Source of the DNA: Uloborus plumipes
Lineage: Eukaryota; Arthropoda; Arachnida; Araneae; Uloboridae
Assembly (NCBI GenBank): GCA_038373865.1
Contig: JAXGGA010001625.1
Span: 62,001-126,000, forward strand
Direction of reading: 5' to 3'
Length of the DNA: 64,000 nt
A program made the position numbers and the translations under genes. A model generated the notes under the pieces. The model did not search any database. It saw nothing but the letters and a program-made list of their open reading frames with translations, and was not told the DNA's origin. Below are positions 57,576 to 64,000 of the stretch, piece by piece (the stretch's first letter is position 1; every line of letters starts with the position of its first letter).

Positions 57576-57610
57576 GTGACCTCCCGTCTGTCGCACAGTC
57601 ATTTCTCCAG

Positions 57611-57692
57611 ATTGGATTCGAAGTCTGCCACAGAGAGGGCGGCCGGTACTCCACCCCCTGGAACATCCACCGACCTCGGAGTCTACAACAAG
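57611..57692 (+). CDS. Candidate internal or first exon with good splice sites (82 bp)
   Basis: A pyrimidine-rich TCATTTCTCCAG acceptor precedes 57611 and a near-perfect donor ACAAG/GTGAGT follows 57692. The segment is GC-rich in an AT-rich background. One frame gives LDSKSATERAAG, TPPPGTSTDL and GVYNK, a plausible low-complexity protein segment that ends on a complete AAG codon; another frame is also open. An upstream ATG in this frame at 57576 would make it a first exon. I do not recognise the protein and see no partner exon in the window, so this is weak. Transcript or homology evidence would decide. Confidence 0.25.
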
Positions 57693-57879
57693 GTGAGTCC
57701 CGGATCTCCATCTCTGCGGGCACACACACGCCTATTGCAATTTGTTATTGCAAAGAACAATATTTTGAATTCGATATGTCAAAATGGAAATTTTTTTCTT
57801 TGTGTTGCTATTTGGAATATGCGTTACTAAAAGTTCTAATAATTGATTTTAGTGGGGAATTTTTGTCTAACTTATAATT

Positions 57880-59035
57880 CTAAAAACAAATTTTTCGTCA
57901 TTTCTCTTTTATTTTAATTAATGATTTTTGTTCCTTTCTGTTGGCATTTTGAATATGTGTTACAAAAAAAGTTCCAAGAATTATTTTAAGTGCATTTTTT
58001 TTTTCTAACTTGTAATTCCTAAAACAACTTTTTTGTCACATCTCTTTCATTCTAATCAATGTTTTTTATATTTTATTTATTTATTTATTTATTTATTTTA
58101 AATTTTTATTCATTTATTTATTTATTTTTGAGTGGATTTGGAATAACTTCTAATAATGATGTTACTTCGTACTCTGAACCCCCGTAGTTCACATCATTGG
58201 TATATTTTTCTGGTTGAAAAAAATATTTACTCTCGCAGTTTGAAGTAGTAAATAAACGTGTTTGATCAACATATTTTTTGAGGCAAAATAAACTATTATT
58301 ACAATACAATTCCTTTTATTTTCAAATCGTCAACTCAAGGTATTTACATATCCTTTAAGGTATTTGCACCAAATACATCCAGTATTTTGGCATACTTTAT
58401 CTACTTTGGGTTTTGCAATTTTTCCCAAGCAATTTTTTACACGTGTTCGGATAATGAATTTCAGCCAAAGTTTGTTTTTATTTTTTTCATAAAGTTTATA
58501 TTGAAAAAAAAAATCAATTGAAGGTAATGAAAACGTCCCGATTTCGAGAATTCCAAAATTCTGGCTAGCTGATTTGATACTTTGTACTGCACCGGAATTA
58601 CTCAGACCGCTTCATAGACACCAACCCATACAAATAAATAAGCAATCTCAAAATGTTCCACGTTATTAGACATAAAAGAAAGCAGTGAAAGTCACGAGTA
58701 ATGAAACACATTCATGCAGACAAACACACAATATTTCAGAGAAGAATCTGACCTTCCAACGTTTAGTGTCTACTAGAAGTCGAAGTAGAAGTAACTGATT
58801 GAATATTCAGTCTCATTAGCGAAATGTTCAGTGTCTTCACAACACAGTTCCGTGATAACTGATTATTCATTCGAGTACCTGCACTTATTGCGGAAGGTTT
58901 TGTTTTATAGTGCTTTGTTGTTGAAGCATCACGAATGCACGCTTTAACGTGAATTTGTGACACTACTTCCCGTGCTGTACAAAGGCAGCACAAGGCGCTG
59001 AACACATGAAGGCAACATTTCACAAAGTTTCATTG
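57880..59035. other. AT-rich intergenic DNA with (TTTA)n
   Basis: (TTTA)n microsatellite at 58076-58132. A diverged duplication of TTCTTTGTGTTGCTATTTGGAATATG-type text is present (about 57797 and 57933, offset about 140 bp). The 58560-59020 part is more complex, with an 86-codon minus ORF of no recognisable type. Confidence 0.4.
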
Positions 59036-59039
59036 ATAT

Positions 59040-59513
59040 GGGGGAGTTTCCTTCAGTCAAAAGTACTACTTTTTATTACTGAAATTGAATGATGTAAAAA
59101 AATAACATGGGCCCGGAAATTACTTTAATTTTCCCAACAGTTTATTTTTTATGAATTTTTTTAAATACCCTACCTTGAAAACGGGGCGTGGTTTTTGTGA
59201 CGTCAGTGGTGCACCTAACAGCTCTCTTTCCAATAATAACACCATTGTGGTTGACTTGAGTTGTCCAATCGCACGAATCGTTGAGGTCACGACCTTCGTC
59301 ATCTCACTACAACCAATTAGATTTCGCGCTTACGTGCACCACTGACGTCATGCGCAGTTTTTTTTTTTTTTTTGGAATAGCATCTGCGCATCGATTAAAA
59401 TAATTCATAAAAAATATATAACTGTGTCAAAAAATAAAAAAAATGGTCAATTCCTATGCTTTGAGGCATGCTCTTTCAGAAAAAAATACTTTTGAAATTT
59501 CGGAAACTCCCCC
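59040..59513. mobile_element. Foldback MITE, 474 bp, with two CRE palindromes
   Basis: GGGGGAGTTTCC at the left end mirrors GGAAACTCCCCC at the right. A second pairing lies inside: TTTATTTTTTATGAATTTTT against AATTCATAAAAAATATATAA. A third is GTGACGTCAGTGGTGCAC (59197) against GTGCACCACTGACGTCAT (59334). Each of the last carries a full TGACGTCA CRE (59198-59205 and 59343-59350). AT or TA flanks are present but the target duplication is unclear. ORFs on both strands inside are mirror artefacts. Confidence 0.7.
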
Positions 59514-60200
59514 ATTCAAATAAATATGTGTCTGGGAATGAAAAAAGTTCTGTTAGGAGAGATAAAATTGAGATCAACAGGTAAGGCTCATTGTAAATGA
59601 TATAAATAGAGGCGACCAAGAATGTATATCATAGATAAAAAATATAGTTCACATTGAAAGGAAGAATAAAACCATATCTCCAGGATTATTTAAAAACATG
59701 TTGTAAAACGGTGGTGTTCAAGCAATGGATCGAAACTTGGAATTACAAGGAAGGCGAAGGAAACTAAATAAATTTAGTTAACAGCAAATACGTCATTGGC
59801 ATACTTCCTTGAGGAAAACTATCGATTTTTAAAATGTAAAACAAACACGTATACACGCACATTGAAAATCTGAACTACACGGGTTTTGAAATGCAATATT
59901 TCAATCCCATTTTTATTTAATGCTAATTTTTTATAATCAATTTATGCAGCTACACGTTAAATGTATGAAAGAGGAGAGGGAAAATATGGTGCTTACAATT
60001 ATTTCAAATATCAAATAAATTTAAACGAAACCGTTCCACTTTAAAATCTAATGGAAAAGTAAAGCAATGTAAGTATGAAAAGCGATGTACCAACTGTAAT
60101 TGACAAGTAAAATCATCAATGTCCAAAGCTTTAACATGAGAAAAATGTACCCCTCAAAAGTCCTCCCTTCCCCCATGCAAGTTAGAGATTTTGATTCTAC
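59514..60200. other. AT-rich intergenic DNA
   Basis: Nothing recognised. Confidence 0.35.
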
Positions 60201-60204
60201 CACC

Positions 60205-61080
60205 AAGTTTACCCATAATAAACAAGGGGTGGGAGCCTGAAATGCCGTATGCATTCTAAATATGAAACTTGCTGGGTTGAAAGAGCAACATATCGGTCTT
60301 CGTTTGCTGGTTGCTCACTCAGACGCAAGAAGAATTGACCTGGAAGGGCTGAAGAGAGAATTACGAAGCTGCATGGAACGTCGCGCCATTTGCATTTGAC
60401 AATCTCCAGCGACGAAACAATTCCTGGATTCGGGGTTGAAGTTGCTCGTGAGGCGAAAGACGAAACATGTAGCACCAATAAGCTTTAAATTAACATGTAG
60501 GAACAGATAACGAATCGAAGAAAAAAAAAAGTCTGAGAGTTCTGGAGGAATATTTCTTTCCAGGCGTTGCTCCCTGGTTTAGAATGAAGTGGAGTGAAAA
60601 GAAACAAGCTTCCCTCAAAATGAAGGGGGCAAAAAACATGAAAAAACGAAACATGAAGAAAAAAAACAACATGCCGAGCGGGAACAGCGATGAAAAATAA
60701 CTGTCAATAATTCATTCTAATGCAGTCGGTTCCTTTTGATCGTGAATCTCCCCCCTTGCTCAAAACCTCAGTCGTATCTTCGGGAGTCTTCAGAGCTTTT
60801 GGAACACTCTTCCACCCTTCTCTTCGCTATTCTCCCGGGAATGGAGGAGGATGGGGATGGAACGGGGAGAAAAGGTTTCGAAGGACGTAGCACGTGTCAA
60901 ATGAGATGCTTAGAAAGAGCAGATGGCTTCTCCGGAAACAGAATGGAAACTTCTTTTTTACCCTATAGGCACAGAATCGCGCACGGTGATTCTTTTGCTG
61001 AAGAACGCCCAGACTATAAGAAGGTAGAGGCCCCTCAAAGCAAGAACCAAACGCCATTTCGGATCACATGTAAAGGGTTA
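60205..61080. promoter_or_regulatory. Mixed-composition islands with POU octamer, candidate regulatory region
   Basis: Two GC-richer patches, 60260-60480 and 60725-61080. A perfect octamer ATTTGCAT (POU-type) lies at 60388-60395 in GCGCCATTTGCATTTGAC. The second patch has ORFs on both strands (124 and 76 codons) without domain signature. Regulatory role is inferred. Confidence 0.3.
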
Positions 61081-61101
61081 CAATTACATGTAAAGGGTTA
61101 C
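61066..61101. repeat. 20-bp direct duplication
   Basis: ACATGTAAAGGGTTAC occurs at 61066 and 61086. Confidence 0.95.
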
Positions 61102-61360
61102 CTCAAATAGATAATCAAATAAAAAATTATTTCAATTTTTTTAATTTTGAACTTTCAGGAACTTTAAAGTATTTAACAGAAACCAGAGCCTAATTTATAT
61201 ATAGATCTTTTAAAGCAGACTTATTTGCCAGCTCTGGAAATCCCTAAAACAATTTATCAGTATTTTCAAGGGCAAGGAAAGAACTAAATATAGCGACATG
61301 ATCAAAAAATATGTACTTAATCTAATGTCATTAAGGTTTAGGTTAAGCTCGTGTGAAGTA
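61102..61360. other. AT-rich spacer
   Basis: Nothing recognised. Confidence 0.3.
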
Positions 61361-61368
61361 GTTGCTAT

Positions 61369-61630
61369 CAGGGGCGGATGCAAGGGAGGGGCGATCGCCC
61401 CTCCCTTGGGGCACTCTTTACTGTCAATTTTTCGATATTGAAGTGTTAAAAATTCAATTTCATACGAGTTTTAGTGAAGTAGGGGGAAGAAGGTTTGGCT
61501 TTCTCCTCCGGAAATGTTTTGGAATTGAAGAACAAATCCTTGGTGATCAATATTTGCAAACCAGCATGCATAGTAAATAGTAAGAAAAATTAATCGCCCC
61601 TCCCTTGAAAAATTTCTGGATCCGCCCTTG
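61369..61630. mobile_element. hAT-type MITE, 262 bp, 8-bp target duplication
   Basis: Perfect 8-bp duplication GTTGCTAT at 61361-61368 and 61631-61638. Ends CAGGGGCGGATGCAAGGGAG and, reversed, CAAGGGCGGATCCAGAAATT. The subterminal AGGGAGGGGCGAT word is present at both ends (61383 and, reversed, about 61592-61605). Short CAGGGGCGGAT ends with an 8-bp duplication identify a hAT MITE. The 72-codon ORF spanning it is fortuitous. Confidence 0.9.
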
Positions 61631-61638
61631 GTTGCTAT

Positions 61639-63540
61639 GTGTGTGTGACCATGTGACCTGAGTGAAATAAAATTGAATCTAACTTATTTACATTCTAGTA
61701 CCACAGACTACACAAATACAAATGCAATAAAAAAATTAAGCAATTTAAACTCTACTGTACTTTCTTCAATTGAGGCAGTGAGAAGCAAAAGGATGCAAGT
61801 GCAAAAAATAAAAAAATGGAGATAGCTATTGCAAATGGTAGGAGAATTTCTTATCTGTTTTCGGCAAGAGATGGTATAGTAGGCCTGTTTGGTGCTGATA
61901 TTTAGCAGGGTTCGGAAAACGATTTCAATGAAATCTTACCAAAGGTCTGATCTTCAAACGCGTTTTACTCAAAACTTGAATTTGTCCACTTACATCCTTT
62001 TACTTCTTACTTCCCCACTTATACAATTTAATGTCCCTTCAGATATGTCGGGCCTACTGTCTGAAAACTTCTAAATCGGACCCTGACGGAAGAAAGAATA
62101 GGAGATGCAAAAACTTAGGTTACACTTCCATTTTCACACGGTACAGCTTTCAATGCTTGTAAAGAGTAATTTTTTCTCCACTGGTTTTGCAGAAGTCTTT
62201 TAATTAAAAAGTGTTCCCCGTGGGAAAGGGAAAACTGGTTCTGTTTAATAACAATGAGGGCAAAGTTTAATCATTTGAGTCGTTTGTGGGTGCCGTTGTT
62301 TAATTAAATATGCAATTCAAAAATTCCTCGCTTGAGGCTAACAATTTACATTTACTCTTGCAAATAGCACTTAACTTTAATCAGCAAATTCTGTGAATTT
62401 TCATTATAATTTTTTTACATTTTAACCGCCTTTATGAAATTTAAGGCCAAAAACCCTGAAAGTGGGATTTTTTTCATCTCTTGTTTTGCCTCTAATTATA
62501 ACTTATTACTAAGTTTTCATCTCCTTGTTAACATATTTCATTGTATAATACAGCTCCTTGTAGGATAAAGAAAAAATACATTTCAGACTTTTTATATTTG
62601 AATGAGTTTGTAGTGTATTAAAAACTTACACATTTTAAACTAAGAGTTTTAGGCAGCATTTTAAAACATTCTCATGTAATATGAACGCTTACGTCAGCTG
62701 TTAAAATACTCTGTGTGACAGTAACCGTTTAAACCAAGTATTTTAATACATGCTTAACACGAGTCATAGAAAGTCACATATGACAGGTAATTTAAATTTA
62801 ATTACCAAACATAAAATTAAATGTCATGTTTGTTTTTACAATTAACCAATTTGGTTTTGCGAGTAATTTTTAAGTTCGAAGTCAAAATATTTAGCTAACT
62901 TTAGACAAATACCAAACGTTTTGTCGGCCATCATGTTTTAGGACTATAGAAAGATTATTATTACATAAAAATTACAGCGTCAACTTTAAGAAGTTAACCT
63001 AAAAGGTGAGTAAAAAAAAAATTGTTTCAATAAAGTAGTACAATTTTGAGCCAGAAAACAATAATTCTTAAACATCAAAAACTCCCCATTTTTAATTCGT
63101 AACATTACGAGAACACAAGATTTCCATAATTTAATGCATCGCCTAGAACATTAAAACGAAGAAAGAGAGATTTTAACTACCTGAATCAATATTCAAGAGT
63201 AGTTTCTAAACGGTAAGTTCAGAATTATTGAGGCATAGAAAAACACTAAACTCCCGATTGTCAATGGTCGAATTATTCGCGGGTCCCGATCATGTTTTTT
63301 TTTTTTGCGGTGATGATTTACTGAATGACTAAAAATACATTCTCTTCAAAAAGAAAGCCCCAAAAAAAGTTTTTTTTTACAAAAATAAAAGAGCAAAAAA
63401 TTTTTTTTTCTCAAAACAATCGCTATTTTTTTTATAAAAAATAATTAATAAAGCATTTTTGATCAAAAAAATACAGTAATTATTTTTTTTCTTAATTTTC
63501 CCCCAAAAAAGACAGGGAGTGCAAGTGCATCGCTTGCCGG
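61639..63540. other. AT-rich intergenic DNA
   Basis: Includes a small segment at 61875-62090 with CAGGGTTCGG and CGGACCCTG at its two sides, suggestive of MITE ends, but the flanks show no target duplication. Homopolymers dominate 63290-63500. No gene recognised. Confidence 0.35.
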
Positions 63541-63544
63541 AGCC

Positions 63545-63935
63545 TATATATGCACGAAACTGAAAAAGATGAACTCTTTAAAAAAAAGTAGAACAATCGC
63601 CGCCAAATTGACCGAATCTCCACAAGTGTTCAAAGATGGAGGCGATGAATGGTCCTCTTTTTCGGCGCCATTCATTTTGATCCGTAGTTTTCTCGGGATG
63701 ACGCCTCGCGGCACTACCGACATTACTCTCGAGCCGGCTACTGCACAAACACCACCGACGGACGCCTGCCTTAAAATAACGAAGACTCCGATGCCTCGAC
63801 TTAAACAGATTGAGATTCTCAATGCAAATAACGCAGCCGCTGCGATTCGAATCCCTCTTCCCCCCTTCATCCAACCCCCAACACCCCCCTTCACTGCTCT
63901 CACAGAATTAAAATAAAGACGAGAGAGAGAAGGCA
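63545..63935. promoter_or_regulatory. GC-richer island with octamer, candidate regulatory or coding element
   Basis: GC-richer, CpG-containing stretch after a long AT homopolymer zone. It holds a perfect octamer ATGCAAAT at 63822-63829 and TCGGCGCCATTC near 63663. It is open on the plus strand for 115 codons (63569-63916) and on the minus strand for 130 and 98 codons. Three simultaneous open frames argue for composition-driven ORFs, yet a coding exon cannot be excluded. No recognisable domain in any frame. Confidence 0.3.
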
Positions 63936-64000
63936 CAAAAAGGAACGAGAAAAAAAAGAAAGGATAAGACTTTTCAAATATTCGTTTTTATTATTGGAAA

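Noticed and set aside
61906..62085. MITE with CAGGGTTCGG and CGGACCCTG ends
   Set aside because: Inner sequences do not pair in the right order and the flanks show no target duplication.
63544..63936. Protein-coding gene in the GC-richer island at the right edge
   Set aside because: Three overlapping frames are open on both strands and none has a recognisable motif; left as a candidate regulatory or exon region only.

Overview
This window is non-coding DNA from an animal genome, very AT-rich and crowded with repeats. There are no prokaryotic operons, no long open reading frames and no clear multi-exon gene. The composition, the dense homopolymers, the many small non-autonomous DNA transposons and the mariner-type transposase remnant fit an arthropod, possibly a chelicerate such as a spider. 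That assignment is inference; nothing here fixes the species. Nearly every ORF above 60 codons lies in a tandem repeat, a palindrome or low-complexity DNA, so I do not annotate them as genes. The only coding-like items are a decayed transposase fragment (about 17.88-18.14 kb) and one weak candidate exon with good splice sites (57611-57692).

Layout. 0-11 kb: a series of local tandem arrays with long units (about 500 bp x3, 475 bp x4, 129 bp x4, 639 bp x4-5), with two GC-richer islands at 1.5-2.0 and 4.4-4.7 kb. 11-17 kb: AT-rich DNA with homopolymers and microsatellites, then islands rich in homeodomain-type TAATTA sites (14.6-17.1 kb). 17-28 kb: transposase remnant, a foldback repeat with hammerhead-like sequence, a pogo/Tigger-like MITE, a 171-bp hAT MITE and island-like segments. 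28-30 kb: a 540-bp array. 30.4-38.2 kb: a chain of three palindromes. 39.4-41.0 kb: a 265-bp array followed by a GC-richer island. 41.4-46.5 kb: a foldback MITE, an 87-bp array, a second hammerhead-like foldback and a 440-bp array. 46.5-51 kb: retroelement-like and Helitron-like remnants interrupted by a mariner-like MITE and a GC-rich foldback. 51.5-53.4 kb: a GC-rich island, a 232-bp piggyBac-like MITE carrying four regular hairpins, a tRNA-like sequence and a 123-bp array. 54.5-63.9 kb: more MITEs and several GC-richer islands.

The most unusual structure is at 30402-38193. A 5.0-kb palindrome (arms about 2.49 kb, 36-bp spacer) abuts a second palindrome whose right arm is interrupted by a 1056-bp hAT-like element with an 8-bp target duplication. 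Both palindromes are centred on the same 374-376-bp foldback element, which is flanked by TA, although their outer arms are unrelated. The second palindrome's outer ends are one half of a third foldback element that is intact at 37543-38193. This suggests that small foldback transposons nucleated large inverted duplications. If transcribed, such palindromes would give long hairpin RNA.

The GC-richer islands spaced through the AT-rich background, several with clustered homeodomain-, Otx-, POU-, RFX- or CRE-type sites, look like cis-regulatory elements around a developmental gene outside the window. This is inference from composition and motifs and needs a conservation search.
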